NCBI RefSeq assembly: GCF_003732425.1
Contig: NZ_MOBX01000003.1
Location: 868,001-932,000 of the forward strand
DNA: 64,000 bases
Origin: Pseudomonas fluorescens
GTDB taxonomy: Bacteria; Pseudomonadota; Gammaproteobacteria; Pseudomonadales; Pseudomonadaceae
Direction: 5' to 3'
The position numbers were made by a program, and so were the translations under genes. Within the stretch, counting starts at the first letter, position 1, and each line of letters starts with the position of its first letter. Positions 16,654 through 26,133 of the stretch are shown in pieces. The notes under the pieces are model-generated. The model saw only the letters and a program-made list of their open reading frames with translations. It did no database searches and was not told where the DNA came from.

Positions 16654-16911
16654 CTATCTGTCTCGTTCGCTGGTTCAAAGGCGCCATGATACCGGCAAAT
16701 GCTCGCATTGGGGGGCGATGAGCGTATGGTGATTCAGTTTGTCGACTGCTTTGAGCTACGCTGATCTGGCTGCGCCAAGATGTCGATGGAACTATCGGCG
16801 AGAATATTTCTCTATGTTGGCATCGGTTAGCCAGTGCGGGGCATTGTAAGGTGCACGCCGCCTGATTAGACTGCGCCGAAACTCGTACACACAGCCCTTT
16901 CAAGGACTTAT

Positions 16912-17751
16912 ATGATCAAGAAATGCTTGTTCCCAGCAGCCGGTTACGGTACTCGCTTCCTGCCAGCGACTAAAGCCATGCCTAAAGAAATGCTGCCGGT
17001 GGTAAACAAGCCACTGATCCAGTACGGCGTTGAAGAAGCTCTGGACGCTGGCCTCACGGAAATCTCCATCGTGACCGGTCGTGGCAAGCGTGCTCTGGAA
17101 GACCACTTCGACATCAGCTACGAGCTGGAAAACCAGATCAAAGGCACCGACAAAGAGAAATACCTGGTCGGCATCCGCAAACTGCTCGACGAGTGCTCGT
17201 TCTCTTACACCCGTCAGACCGAAATGAAAGGTCTGGGCCACGCGATTCTCACCGGTCGCCCGCTGATCGGTGACGAACCGTTCGCCGTGGTACTGGCGGA
17301 CGACCTGTGCGTCAACCTCGAAGGCGACGGCGTACTGACCCAGATGGTCAAGCTGTACAAGCAGTTCCGCTGCTCGATCATCGCCATCCAGGAAGTCGAT
17401 CCGCAGGAAACCAGCAAGTACGGCGTGATTGCCGGCGAGATGATCCGTGACGACATCTACCGCGTTCACAGCATGGTCGAGAAGCCAAAGCCGGAAGACG
17501 CACCGTCGAACCTGGCAATCATCGGTCGTTACATCCTGACCCCGGACATCTTCGACCTGATCGAACAGACCGAGCCAGGCAAGGGTGGCGAAATTCAGAT
17601 CACCGACGCCCTGATGAAACAAGCCCAGAACGGCTGCGTGATGGCCTACAAGTTCAAAGGCAAGCGTTTCGACTGCGGTGGCGCTGAAGGCTACATCGAA
17701 GCGACCAACTTCTGCTTCGAGAACTTCTACAAGACTGGCAAGGCTTACTAA
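16912..17751 (+). CDS. galU: UTP-glucose-1-phosphate uridylyltransferase GalU
   Basis: A 279-residue nucleotidyltransferase forming UDP-glucose from UTP and glucose-1-phosphate. The nucleotide-binding signature at residues 5-25 (FPAAGYGTRFLPATKAMPKE) and the ADDLCV metal-site Asp are present. UDP-glucose feeds LPS core, exopolysaccharide and trehalose pathways. The 258-bp upstream region is free of other genes and should hold the promoter. A UUCG-tetraloop terminator follows. Confidence 0.95.
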   Translation: MIKKCLFPAAGYGTRFLPATKAMPKEMLPVVNKPLIQYGVEEALDAGLTEISIVTGRGKRALEDHFDISYELENQIKGTDKEKYLVGIRKLLDECSFSYTRQTEMKGLGHAILTGRPLIGDEPFAVVLADDLCVNLEGDGVLTQMVKLYKQFRCSIIAIQEVDPQETSKYGVIAGEMIRDDIYRVHSMVEKPKPEDAPSNLAIIGRYILTPDIFDLIEQTEPGKGGEIQITDALMKQAQNGCVMAYKFKGKRFDCGGAEGYIEATNFCFENFYKTGKAY

Positions 17752-17773
17752 GAGCGCTTGATTGGTTTGTCAG

Positions 17774-17798
17774 AAAAACCCGCTTCGGCGGGTTTTTT
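17774..17798 (+). terminator. Intrinsic terminator after galU
   Basis: Stem AACCCGC/GCGGGTT with a TTCG tetraloop, followed by TTTT and preceded by an A run. It could also act on the minus strand. Confidence 0.85.
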
Positions 17799-17879
17799 CA
17801 TTTTGCGCCCCCATATGATTGGCAGCGCTTGCCCAATGGGTGGCTGCAGGTATGCTGATCCCCTGCCGAGGAGATAGAA

Positions 17880-19238
17880 ATGGCCTACGATTTTGACCTT
17901 TATGTGATTGGTGCCGGTTCCGGCGGTGTGCGCGCTGCGCGGTTTGCGGCCGGTTTCGGCGCGAAAGTGGCGGTGGCGGAGAGCCGTTATCTGGGCGGCA
18001 CCTGCGTTAACGTCGGCTGTGTGCCGAAAAAGTTGCTGGTGTACGGTGCGCATTTCGCCGAAGACTTTGAGCAGGCGTCCGGTTTTGGCTGGAGCCTGGG
18101 TGAAGCGAATTTCGATTGGGCGACGCTGATCGCCAACAAGGATCGCGAGATCAATCGTCTCAACGGCATTTATCGCAATCTGCTGGTCAACAGCGGCGTG
18201 ACCCTGCATGAAGCGCACGCGAAGATCGTTGGCCCGCATGAGGTTGAAGTGAATGGCGAGCGTTTCACTGCGAAAAACATCCTGATCGCCACCGGTGGCT
18301 GGCCACAGATTCCGGAGATTCCGGGTCGTGAACATGCGATCGGCTCCAACGAGGCGTTCTTCCTCAAGGAGCTGCCAAAACGTGTGCTGGTGGTTGGTGG
18401 CGGTTATATCGCGGTGGAGTTTGCCGGCATCTTCCACGGCCTCGGTGCGAACACCACGCTGCTGTATCGCGGCGATCTGTTCCTGCGCGGTTTCGATGGT
18501 TCGGTGCGCAAGCATTTGCAGGAAGAGCTGACCAAGCGCGGCCTGGATCTGCAGTTCAATGCCGACATCGCGCGTATCGAAAAGCAGGCCGACGGCAGCT
18601 TGAAAGCCACCCTCAAGGATGGTCGTGTGCTGGAAGCGGACTGCGTGTTCTACGCCACAGGCCGGCGCCCGATGCTCGACAATCTGGGCCTGGAAAACAC
18701 CGATGTGCAGCTCAACGACAAAGGCTTCATTAAAGTCGACGAGCAATACCAGACCAGCGAGCCATCGATTCTGGCGCTGGGCGATGTCATTGGTCGCGTG
18801 CAACTGACGCCGGTGGCGCTGGCTGAAGGCATGGCCGTGGCGCGCCGTCTGTTCAAGCCTGAGCAGTACCGTCCGGTGGATTACAAGATGATTCCGACGG
18901 CGGTGTTCAGTCTGCCGAACATCGGCACGGTCGGTTTGACCGAAGAAGAAGCGCGCGAAGCTGGTCACGATGTGGTGATTTTCGAAAGCCGTTTCCGGCC
19001 GATGAAGCTGACGCTGACCGAGTGTCAGGAAAAGACCCTGATGAAGCTGGTGGTCGACGGCAAAACCGATAAGGTGCTCGGTTGCCATATGGTCGGCCCG
19101 GACGCTGGCGAGATCGTGCAGGGCCTGGCGATTGCGCTGAAGGCTGGCGCAACCAAGCGTGACTTCGACGACACGATCGGGGTTCACCCGACGGCCGCCG
19201 AAGAGTTCGTCACCATGCGTACGCCGATCGGCGCTTAA
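17880..19238 (+). CDS. gor: Glutathione-disulfide reductase
   Basis: A 452-residue flavoprotein that reduces GSSG with NADPH. The FAD-binding [11 protein letters not shown], redox-active disulfide [17 protein letters not shown] site [12 protein letters not shown], and C-terminal [12 protein letters not shown] with the catalytic His are all visible. It stops at 19238 and overlaps by three or four bases the convergent end of the KfrA-like gene. Confidence 0.95.
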   Translation: MAYDFDLYVIGAGSGGVRAARFAAGFGAKVAVAESRYLGGTCVNVGCVPKKLLVYGAHFAEDFEQASGFGWSLGEANFDWATLIANKDREINRLNGIYRNLLVNSGVTLHEAHAKIVGPHEVEVNGERFTAKNILIATGGWPQIPEIPGREHAIGSNEAFFLKELPKRVLVVGGGYIAVEFAGIFHGLGANTTLLYRGDLFLRGFDGSVRKHLQEELTKRGLDLQFNADIARIEKQADGSLKATLKDGRVLEADCVFYATGRRPMLDNLGLENTDVQLNDKGFIKVDEQYQTSEPSILALGDVIGRVQLTPVALAEGMAVARRLFKPEQYRPVDYKMIPTAVFSLPNIGTVGLTEEEAREAGHDVVIFESRFRPMKLTLTECQEKTLMKLVVDGKTDKVLGCHMVGPDAGEIVQGLAIALKAGATKRDFDDTIGVHPTAAEEFVTMRTPIGA

Positions 19239-20251
19239 GCGTCCTGCGGCTTGGCTGAGTCTGGCGCTGCCGCAACGGTAGCCGCCAGACGCTGGCTTTC
19301 CTCCAGGCTTGCCTGAGCCTTGTTCAATTCCTTTTCCAGTGACTGGTTGAGCAACGTCTGCTCATCGACGCTCTGTTTGAGTGTCTGGCTTTCCAGTGTC
19401 GCAACGCGCAGGCGTTCCTGGAGGAGGGTGCGTTCGCTGTCGACGCGGGTCGCTTGCTCCAGCAGTTGATCCTGGCGCTGGTTGCTCTGCTTGAGCTGAT
19501 CCTGCAACAAGCTCAGTTCGCGTTGGGTGCCACGGTTTTCCGTGAGCAGGCGTTCGTTGTCGCGGTGCAGTTGCGTGATTTCGTCCTGACGCACCAGCGC
19601 ACTTTGCTGCGCCTGACGCAACTCGGCCTGAATCTGCTGCACTTGCGCTTCGTGTCGGCTCTGTTCCTGCTCGCGCTGCTCCTTGGTGGCGTTGCGATAG
19701 TGCTCCAGAGCGTCGCGGGCGTGCAGGTGTTTTTCTTCCAGCGAGCGGATCTGCTCGTCCTTGTCCTGCAAGCGCAATTCAAAGTCGGCCAAAGCCTGAT
19801 TCAGACCGGCGTTGCGGGTTTGCTCGGTCTGCAGCATCGAGCGCGTGTTGTTCAGCGCTTCGGATTCGCGCGCCAGTGCTGCGCCTTGAATGTCGTGCTC
19901 GTGTTCGAGCTTTTCCAGTGCCTGACGCGTCTGTTTCAGCTCCGACTCCAGTGCCTCGCGCTGTTCCTCGAACTGCTCGCGGGCCTGCTCGATAGGCTCT
20001 TGCGCCTGTTCTTTGAGGCGTTGGGCGAGGCGCGAGACGAGGGCGGTCAACTCGTCATCGATGGGCTCAGCCGAAGCTTCAATGGGTTGGGCGCCGTCAT
20101 CCAGCTCTTTCAGATAGCGATGGATCGTGGTTTTCGAGCCGGTATTGCCCATCTCGATGCGTACTGCATCGATGCTCGGGTGTTCGCCACGAGCGAGGAT
20201 TGCTGTGCGCGCGATCTGCACCAGGGCTTTGGTAATGCCGCCACGGGCCAT
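19235..20251 (-). CDS. KfrA/TnpT-like coiled-coil DNA-binding protein
   Basis: A 338-residue protein with a KfrA-type N-terminal DNA-binding domain (about 1-55, [18 protein letters not shown] then [19 protein letters not shown]). A very long Gln/Glu/Arg-rich coiled coil of about 250 residues follows, with a short disordered end. KfrA-type proteins include plasmid autoregulators and TnpT, the partner of the TnpS recombinase in the Tn4651 transposon family. The divergent neighbour here is a TnpS-sized tyrosine recombinase, which favours the TnpT-like reading. Shine-Dalgarno TAGGAG. The role is inferred. Confidence 0.78.
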   Translation of the reverse strand: MARGGITKALVQIARTAILARGEHPSIDAVRIEMGNTGSKTTIHRYLKELDDGAQPIEASAEPIDDELTALVSRLAQRLKEQAQEPIEQAREQFEEQREALESELKQTRQALEKLEHEHDIQGAALARESEALNNTRSMLQTEQTRNAGLNQALADFELRLQDKDEQIRSLEEKHLHARDALEHYRNATKEQREQEQSRHEAQVQQIQAELRQAQQSALVRQDEITQLHRDNERLLTENRGTQRELSLLQDQLKQSNQRQDQLLEQATRVDSERTLLQERLRVATLESQTLKQSVDEQTLLNQSLEKELNKAQASLEESQRLAATVAAAPDSAKPQDA

Positions 20252-20428
20252 GTGAACTCCTACGGTTACGTACTGTGGTACATGCCACTAAAGTACGCAG
20301 TGTACCATCTCAAAAATAAAGATAAACCTTTGATAATCAAGATGCGGGATATACTGGTATTACCCAATGTCAGGCGGCAAAATGCGTCTTTGCATCTCCG
20401 CATCAGTACACCAGCGAGAAAACAGCCC
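20252..20428. promoter_or_regulatory. Intergenic region between the recombinase pair, with GTAC repeats
   Basis: This 177-bp divergent region carries two GTAC-spacer-GTAC blocks: 20270-20281 (GTAC TGTG GTAC) and 20293-20305 (GTAC GCAGT GTAC). It also has the inverted repeat GTGG/CCAC at 20275-20288 and a wider GATGCGG (20341) / CCGCATC (20399) inverted pair. In Tn4651-type systems the resolution site lies exactly between divergent tnpS and tnpT. These repeats are candidates for recombinase and regulator binding, or for KfrA-type autoregulation. Confidence 0.45.
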
Positions 20429-21367
20429 ATGAGCGATCTTGATCGCTATCTGCAAGCCGCCACCCGTGACAACACTCGCCGCAGCTATCGCGCGGCCATT
20501 GAACATTTCGAAGTGAAGTGGGGCGGGTTTCTGCCGGCCACGGCCGATAGCGTCGCGCGGTATCTGGTGGCGCACGCTGAAGAGCTGTCGATCAATACGT
20601 TGAAGTTGCGTCTGTCGGCGCTGGCGCAATGGCACAACAGTCAAGGGTTTGCCGATCCGACCAAGGCACCAGTGGTGCGCAAGGTTTTCAAAGGGATCCG
20701 GGCGTTGCACCCGGCGCAGGAGAAACAGGCCGAGCCGTTGCAGTTACACGATTTACAGCGAGTGGTCGATTGGTTGGAGCATGAGGCGCAAGCCGCAAAA
20801 GAGCAGCAGGACCGTCCGTTACTGCTCAAGGCTTACCGTGATCGCGCTTTGATTCTGCTGGGCTTCTGGCGCGGCTTCCGCAGTGATGAGCTGTGCCGCT
20901 TGCAAATCGAGCACGTGCAAGCGCACGCCGGTAAAGGCATCACCCTGTATCTACCGCGCAGCAAAGGTGATCGCGAGAACCTCGGTCAGACCTATCAGGC
21001 GCCTGCTCTGCTGAAACTGTGTCCTGTGCAGGCTTATATCGACTGGATCACCGAAGCCGCACTGGTACGTGGACCGGTTTTCCGCAGCATCGACCGCTGG
21101 GGCAATCTGAACGAGGAGGGGCTGCACGCTAACAGCATTATTCCTTTGCTGCGTCAGGCGTTGCAGCGTGCGGGGATCGCCGCCGAAAACTACACCAGCC
21201 ACTCCTTGCGTCGCGGCTTCGCCACGTGGGCGCATCAAAGTGGCTGGGACTTGAAATCATTGATGAGTTACGTCGGCTGGAAGGATATGAAGTCCGCGAT
21301 GCGCTATGTTGAAGCCAGCCCATTCCAGGGGATGGCTCGGATTACGGATAACCCGGCTTCGTCGTAG
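20429..21367 (+). CDS. Tyrosine recombinase, TnpS-like
   Basis: A 312-residue phage-integrase-family recombinase. It has an N-terminal core-binding SAM-like domain (about 1-105). The catalytic domain holds Arg ([11 protein letters not shown]), a Lys in RSKGDRE, HxxR in HSLRRGFAT, Trp at the His/Trp site (VGWKD) and the Tyr nucleophile in SAMRYVEAS. All six active-site positions look intact, so it should be able to cut DNA. The start at 20429 was chosen because the longer frame runs backward through the regulator gene. It is divergent from the KfrA/TnpT-like gene. No transposase or phage gene is near. Confidence 0.85.
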   Translation: MSDLDRYLQAATRDNTRRSYRAAIEHFEVKWGGFLPATADSVARYLVAHAEELSINTLKLRLSALAQWHNSQGFADPTKAPVVRKVFKGIRALHPAQEKQAEPLQLHDLQRVVDWLEHEAQAAKEQQDRPLLLKAYRDRALILLGFWRGFRSDELCRLQIEHVQAHAGKGITLYLPRSKGDRENLGQTYQAPALLKLCPVQAYIDWITEAALVRGPVFRSIDRWGNLNEEGLHANSIIPLLRQALQRAGIAAENYTSHSLRRGFATWAHQSGWDLKSLMSYVGWKDMKSAMRYVEASPFQGMARITDNPASS

Positions 21368-21503
21368 AGATCGTTTTCTTCTATTAATACAGTCAGCTAA
21401 TAGCGAAAACAAATCAGCAGCATCAGGTTTGCCAATGAGCCATCCGTCGAGTGAGTGGGTAGGATTCACCCATCGAATTCACAACCCTGACGGAGAGTCA
21501 TCA

Positions 21504-22067
21504 ATGCCTATCATCAACAGCCAAGTAAAACCGTTCAAAGCTACCGCGTTCAAAAACGGCGACTTCGTTCAAGTATCGGACGCTGACCTGAAAGGCAAGT
21601 GGTCGGTCGTGTTCTTCTACCCAGCCGACTTCACCTTCGTTTGCCCAACCGAACTGGAAGACCTGGCTGACAACTACGCTGCCTTCCAGAAGCTGGGCGT
21701 TGAGATCTACAGCGTTTCCACCGACACCCACTTTGCCCACGCTGCCTGGCACAACACTTCGCCAGCCATCGGCAAAATCGAATACACCATGATCGGCGAC
21801 CCGACCCACGTCATCTCCCGCAACTTCGACGTGCTGATCGAAGAAGCTGGCCTGGCTGACCGTGGCACCTTCGTGATCAACCCTGAAGGCCAGATCAAAA
21901 TCGTTGAGCTGAACGATGGCGGCGTTGGCCGTGACGCTTCCGAGCTGCTGCGCAAGATCAAGGCTGCTCAGTACGTTGCTGCTCACCCAGGCGAAGTTTG
22001 CCCAGCCAAGTGGAAAGAAGGCGAGGCCACTCTGGCGCCGTCCCTGGACCTGGTCGGCAAGATCTAA
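21504..22067 (+). CDS. ahpC: Alkyl hydroperoxide reductase subunit C (peroxiredoxin)
   Basis: A 187-residue typical 2-Cys peroxiredoxin. The peroxidatic Cys is in [13 protein letters not shown] (about 47) and the resolving Cys in GEVCPAKW (about 166). It reduces H2O2 and organic peroxides with electrons from AhpF. I chose the ATG at 21504, behind CGGAGAG, over the longer frame. It is followed by its own terminator and then ahpF, so the two may be transcribed at different levels. Confidence 0.95.
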   Translation: MPIINSQVKPFKATAFKNGDFVQVSDADLKGKWSVVFFYPADFTFVCPTELEDLADNYAAFQKLGVEIYSVSTDTHFAHAAWHNTSPAIGKIEYTMIGDPTHVISRNFDVLIEEAGLADRGTFVINPEGQIKIVELNDGGVGRDASELLRKIKAAQYVAAHPGEVCPAKWKEGEATLAPSLDLVGKI

Positions 22068-22131
22068 GTCTGTGATACGCAACGCAGGGCGGAACTCCGC
22101 ACCTACTTAAGTACGCTGCACCGCCCAATAG

Positions 22132-22165
22132 AAAAGCCCGGGCGAGATTCGCTCGGGCTTTTTTT
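22132..22165 (+). terminator. Intrinsic terminator between ahpC and ahpF
   Basis: Stem AGCCCGGGCGAG/CTCGGGCT (with one short bulge) and seven T residues. It explains why ahpC can be made in excess over ahpF. Confidence 0.85.
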
Positions 22166-22191
22166 CGCCTCAAATAAAGGAAATCGCCCGT

Positions 22192-23754
22192 ATGTTGGAC
22201 GCCAATCTTAAAGCCCAGTTGAAATCGTACCTGGAACGGGTCACCCAGCCGATCGAGATCGTAGCCTCCCTCGACGACGGTGCGAAATCCCGTGAAATGC
22301 TGGAACTGCTGAAAGACGTTACCAGTCTTTCGAGCCAAATTACGCTGATCGACAGCGGTGACGATGCTCGCAAACCATCGTTCTCGATCAATCGCCCGGG
22401 TGCCGACATCAGTCTGCGCTTCGCCGGCATCCCGATGGGTCACGAATTCACTTCGCTGGTGTTGGCGCTGCTGCAAGTCGGCGGCCACCCTTCGAAAGCC
22501 AGTGTTGAAGTGATCGAGCAGATCCGCTCGCTCAAAGGCCAGTTCAGCTTCGAGACTTACTTCTCGCTGTCCTGCCAGAACTGCCCGGATGTGGTCCAGG
22601 CGCTGAACCTGATGGCCGTGCTCAACCCGAACATCCGCCACGTCGCCATCGACGGCGCGCTGTTCCAGGACGAAGTCAACGATCGCAAGATCATGGCCGT
22701 GCCGAGCATCTACCTCAACGGTGAAAACTTCGGTCAGGGCCGCATGGGCCTGGAAGAGATTCTGGCCAAACTCGATACCGGCGCCATCGAGCGTCAGGCC
22801 GAGAAAATCAGCGCCAAAGAGGCCTTCGACGTGTTAGTCGTGGGTGGTGGCCCGGCCGGTGCTTCGGCAGCGATTTATGCTGCACGTAAAGGCATCCGCA
22901 CCGGTGTTGCGGCCGAGCGCTTTGGCGGTCAGGTGCTCGACACCATGGCCATCGAAAACTTCATTTCCGTACAGGAAACCGAAGGGCCAAAACTGGCCAC
23001 GGCGCTGGAAGAACACGTCAAGCAGTACGACGTCGACATTATGAACCTGCAACGCGCCGACAAGCTGATCCCGGGCAAAAACGGCGAACTGCATGAAGTC
23101 CGCTTCGCCAGCGGCGCGACCCTCAAAGCCAAGAGCGTGATTCTGGCGACAGGTGCGCGGTGGCGTGAAATGAACGTGCCGGGCGAGCAGGAATACCGCA
23201 ACAAAGGCGTGGCGTACTGCCCGCACTGCGACGGTCCGCTGTTTAAGGGCAAACGCGTAGCGGTGATCGGCGGCGGTAACTCCGGCGTTGAAGCGGCCAT
23301 CGATCTGGCCGGTATCGTGTCGCACGTAACGCTGCTCGAGTTCGACGTACAGTTGCGCGCCGACGCCGTACTGCAGCGCAAACTGCACAGCCTGCCGAAC
23401 GTCACCGTGATCACCAGTGCGCAAACCACTGAAGTCACCGGCAATGGCGAGAAGGTCAACGGCCTGCGTTACAAGGATCGCAACACTGATGAGTTGCGCA
23501 CCGTCGAGCTGGAAGGGATCTTCGTACAGATCGGTTTGCTGCCGAACACTGACTGGCTGAAGGGCACCATCGAGCTGTCGCCGCGTGGCGAAATCATCGT
23601 CGACAACCGGGGTGAAACGTCGATTGCGGGCATCTTCGCTGCCGGCGACGTGACGACTGTTCCGTACAAGCAGATCGTGATTGCGGTGGGCGAGGGCGCC
23701 AAGGCTTCGCTGAGCGCTTTTGATCACTTGATCCGTACTTCGGCTCCGGCGTAA
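22192..23754 (+). CDS. ahpF: Alkyl hydroperoxide reductase subunit F
   Basis: A 520-residue flavoprotein that passes electrons from NADH to AhpC. An N-terminal double thioredoxin-fold domain carries the CQNC site ([11 protein letters not shown]), followed by the FAD/NADH module with [10 protein letters not shown], the redox pair CPHC in AYCPHCDGP, and [12 protein letters not shown]. The length is the family norm. Confidence 0.95.
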   Translation: MLDANLKAQLKSYLERVTQPIEIVASLDDGAKSREMLELLKDVTSLSSQITLIDSGDDARKPSFSINRPGADISLRFAGIPMGHEFTSLVLALLQVGGHPSKASVEVIEQIRSLKGQFSFETYFSLSCQNCPDVVQALNLMAVLNPNIRHVAIDGALFQDEVNDRKIMAVPSIYLNGENFGQGRMGLEEILAKLDTGAIERQAEKISAKEAFDVLVVGGGPAGASAAIYAARKGIRTGVAAERFGGQVLDTMAIENFISVQETEGPKLATALEEHVKQYDVDIMNLQRADKLIPGKNGELHEVRFASGATLKAKSVILATGARWREMNVPGEQEYRNKGVAYCPHCDGPLFKGKRVAVIGGGNSGVEAAIDLAGIVSHVTLLEFDVQLRADAVLQRKLHSLPNVTVITSAQTTEVTGNGEKVNGLRYKDRNTDELRTVELEGIFVQIGLLPNTDWLKGTIELSPRGEIIVDNRGETSIAGIFAAGDVTTVPYKQIVIAVGEGAKASLSAFDHLIRTSAPA

Positions 23755-23771
23755 CTGCCAGGCCAGAAATG

Positions 23772-23803
23772 AAAAAACCCGTGAGTGATCACGGGTTTTT
23801 TAT
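23772..23803 (+). terminator. Intrinsic terminator after ahpF
   Basis: Stem AACCCGTGA/TCACGGGTT with a 4-base loop, a T tract after and an A run before. Confidence 0.85.
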
Positions 23804-23819
23804 TGCGTGTGCAATGCCG

Positions 23820-24126
23820 CCCCCTCACCCCAGCCCTCTCCCGAAGGAGAGGGAGTCGACCGAGGTGTCTGGCGTTGTCCGCCGACCTGAACGATCCAGT
23901 CGATAATGGATTCAATGCCAATCGTTCAAGTCGATGAACCTCTGCAATATCCCCCGATCAGTCTCTCCCTCCAGGAGAGGGAGTCGACCGAGGTGTCTGG
24001 CGTTGTCCGTCGACCTGAACGATCCAGTCGATTATGGATTCAATGCCAATCGTTCAAGTCGGCGTAATTCTCCAATATCCCCCAATCAGTCCCCTCTCCC
24101 TATGGGAGAGGGTTAGGGTGAGGGGC
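23820..24126. repeat. Mosaic intergenic repeat, two tandem units
   Basis: The ends are inverted CCCTCACCC...CCCTCTCCC and GGGAGAGGGTTAGGGTGAGGGG type sequences. Inside, a unit of about 140 bp (GAGTCGACCGAGGTGTCTGG ... AACGATCCAGTCGAT ... CAATCGTTCAAGTCG ... CAATATCCCCC) is repeated twice with only scattered differences. A related but shorter element lies at 34673-34834, sharing the termini and the GACCGAGGTGT core. It fills the gap between ahpF and gloA and looks like a MITE-like element. Confidence 0.7.
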
Positions 24127-24136
24127 TTTTCAGCTT

Positions 24137-24658
24137 TTACAGCGGCGCAGGCTGAATGATCTCGACCCAGTAACCATCCGGATCCTTGATGAACGCCAGG
24201 CTCTTCATGCGGCCATCGCTCAGGCGCTTCTGGAAGTCGCAGCCCAGCTCTTCAAAGCGCGCACAGGCCGCAACGATATCCGGCACCGAAATGCAGATGT
24301 GGCCAAAACCACGTGGATCGGTATTACCGTTGTGATAGGCGAAATCCGCGTCGTTTTCGGTACCGTGGTTGTGGGTCAGTTCGAGAATGCCCGGAATCGA
24401 CTTCATCCACTCGGTACGGGCAGCTGCGTCGGCCGGGATTTGCGATTTATCGACCAGTGCGAGGAAGTACAGGCTGAACTCGGCTTCCGGGAAGTCACGC
24501 TTCTCAACCAACGAGAAACCCAAAACGCGGGTGTAGAAGTCCAGGGATTTAGTGATGTCTTTCACACGCAACATAGTGTGGTTGAAGACGAAGTTGCGGG
24601 TTGCGCTGTCTGGCGTGGCGGTGACGCCGGGGAAAGTGTTGAGTTCGTGCAGGCTCAT
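24137..24658 (-). CDS. gloA: Lactoylglutathione lyase (glyoxalase I)
   Basis: A 173-residue enzyme converting the methylglyoxal-glutathione hemithioacetal to S-lactoylglutathione. The metal ligands are visible: His27 in FNHTMLRV, Glu in [10 protein letters not shown], His in GFGHICISV and Glu in YWVEIIQP. It includes an N-terminal extension of about 25 residues typical of the longer proteobacterial form. GGAGGG precedes the ATG at 24658; the longer frame is not supported. Confidence 0.94.
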   Translation of the reverse strand: MSLHELNTFPGVTATPDSATRNFVFNHTMLRVKDITKSLDFYTRVLGFSLVEKRDFPEAEFSLYFLALVDKSQIPADAAARTEWMKSIPGILELTHNHGTENDADFAYHNGNTDPRGFGHICISVPDIVAACARFEELGCDFQKRLSDGRMKSLAFIKDPDGYWVEIIQPAPL

Positions 24659-24796
24659 GGGCCCTCCAATAACTATGGGCGAGTGAATGGACGCAATGAT
24701 ACGCATGCCTGTCGGCATCGCCAAATGAAAGGCAGGCTTGCCCTGCGTGCAGGCGAGCCTCAGACTTTACGACTCAATCTGTGAGTGCGTCCGGCA

Positions 24797-25315
24797 ATGA
24801 TCCGACTGTCCAAATCCCTGTTTGTTGTTTCTGCTTTGTCACTTGTGGCGGTCTGCGCGTCAGCGGACGAACCGAGCATCACTTGGCCGGCCGGCTGGGA
24901 AGTCGAAGCATTGCCCGAGGCGAGCGCACAGGTGTCCCGTCAGCGTGCGGTGAAGAATGATGCCGATGGCAATCAGGTGATGGTGATGGAATTGACCATG
25001 ACTCAGGTTGAGCAGGGACATCAGGTCAATTTGCAGGGCGTGCTGCTGGAGATGCGTAAATCGATCCAGAAGGACTTCTTCCAGGGCGGCTACCAGAGTG
25101 TCTGCAACAAAGTGCATCCGGCCACACTGGGTACTTTGTCAGCGCTGGAAACCACTTGCACGATCACCGAAAACGGTCGACATGTGCTGTCGCAAACCCT
25201 GGTGGCTGCGGTCGAGGCGGACAAGGCTTATGTTTTTTCCTACGCCGGGCAGGCGGAGGTTTATAAGGCGAGCGCAGACGAGATAGTGGCGGCGAGAAAC
25301 AGCTTGAAACTTTAA
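24797..25315 (+). CDS. Exported DUF4946-type protein
   Basis: A 172-residue protein with a signal peptide (residues 1-23, cleavage near ASA-DE). The mature domain begins with PSITWPAGWEVEALPEAS and contains a Cys pair (SVCNKV, TTCTI). It matches the DUF4946 family found mainly in Pseudomonas, thought to be periplasmic. The ATG at 24797 is used; a GTG 12 bases earlier is the alternative. No function is known to me. Confidence 0.7.
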   Translation: MIRLSKSLFVVSALSLVAVCASADEPSITWPAGWEVEALPEASAQVSRQRAVKNDADGNQVMVMELTMTQVEQGHQVNLQGVLLEMRKSIQKDFFQGGYQSVCNKVHPATLGTLSALETTCTITENGRHVLSQTLVAAVEADKAYVFSYAGQAEVYKASADEIVAARNSLKL

Positions 25316-25490
25316 GTCGCTGTACTCTTCATGGCAGGGTTAGATACCCGAAGGGATTAAGCACAAAGTTTAACGTTGGGCCCGGTGGCAACATTGCGCA
25401 GTAAAATGTTTAGCGATCTGGCTCATCAACGTTACACAGAAGTCGCAACTTGTTCGATGAAATTCATTTCATTTGTTAGATATTGTCAAT

Positions 25491-25518
25491 AAAAAAGCCC
25501 TGCATCATGCAGGGCTTT
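25491..25518 (-). terminator. Intrinsic terminator after mvaT
   Basis: A perfect inverted repeat AAAGCCCTGCAT/ATGCAGGGCTTT. On the minus strand it is followed by TTTTTTATT, 16 bp beyond the mvaT stop. Confidence 0.85.
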
Positions 25519-25533
25519 GTTGTTGGCGTGGGA

Positions 25534-25899
25534 TTAACCGCGCAACCAGGAATCAACGGTAGCTGCACCGTATTGTTCCTTCCAGGCTTTCAGGCCACGG
25601 TGGTTGCCGCCTTTGGTTTCGATCAGTTCACCGGTGTGCGGGTTCTGATAAACCTTGACCACGCGAGCGCGGCGGGTTTTAGGTGCTGTAGAGGTCTGCA
25701 GACCAGATTTGACCGGGTTCGGATCGAGAATGGCGATGATGTCTTTCAGGCCTTTGCCGTAGTGCTTCATCAGCCCCTGGAGCTTTTCTTCGAATTCGAT
25801 TTCTTTCTTGAGCCCGGCATCGTTCTTCAGCGACTCCAGCTGCTTGAGCTGTTCCTGAAGGGCCTTCTCAGCTGCACGAAATTCAGCGAGTCTGGACAA
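25534..25899 (-). CDS. mvaT: H-NS-like xenogeneic silencer MvaT
   Basis: A 121-residue MvaT/MvaU-family nucleoid protein that silences AT-rich, horizontally acquired genes. An N-terminal oligomerisation coiled coil (SRLAEFRAAEKALQEQLKQL) is followed by a C-terminal AT-hook-like DNA-binding domain (VKVYQNPHTGELIETKGGNH, LKAWKEQYG). The conserved start is a TTG codon (25899-25897) preceded by GGAG; no ATG fits the family N-terminus. Such a start limits translation, which may matter for a global silencer. Confidence 0.9.
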   Translation of the reverse strand: MSRLAEFRAAEKALQEQLKQLESLKNDAGLKKEIEFEEKLQGLMKHYGKGLKDIIAILDPNPVKSGLQTSTAPKTRRARVVKVYQNPHTGELIETKGGNHRGLKAWKEQYGAATVDSWLRG

Positions 25900-26133
25900 T
25901 ATCTTTACTCCAATAGTGTGTTTGGCTGATACCAACCGCAAACAAAGCTATGAGCCAAGAGCCTTGAAGCGACTCGGTGATAAATGGCTCACCTGCCAAT
26001 GTTGCTCAGGTTGAAAAAATTGTAGTAGTTAATCCGCCAAGAGTAAATCCTGATGTTGTCCGCATGTAACAACAATGGTCTTTTGTATCAATTTGGTGCG
26101 CTTGACCGGGACGTTCGTCTTAATCCGGCTTAG

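Noticed and set aside
19454..20428. Extension of the tyrosine recombinase upstream to a 637-residue frame
   Set aside because: It is antisense to the KfrA-like gene and has the composition of a shadow frame; the conserved recombinase start is at 20429.
19235..21367. Prophage or integrative element around the recombinase
   Set aside because: No phage, transfer or transposase genes, no tRNA and no clear attachment repeats are seen nearby.
21370..21503. OxyR site upstream of ahpC
   Set aside because: I could not find a convincing ATAG-N7-CTAT-N7 series by eye.
23820..24126. CRISPR-like array
   Set aside because: Only two long tandem units with no short regular repeats or spacers.
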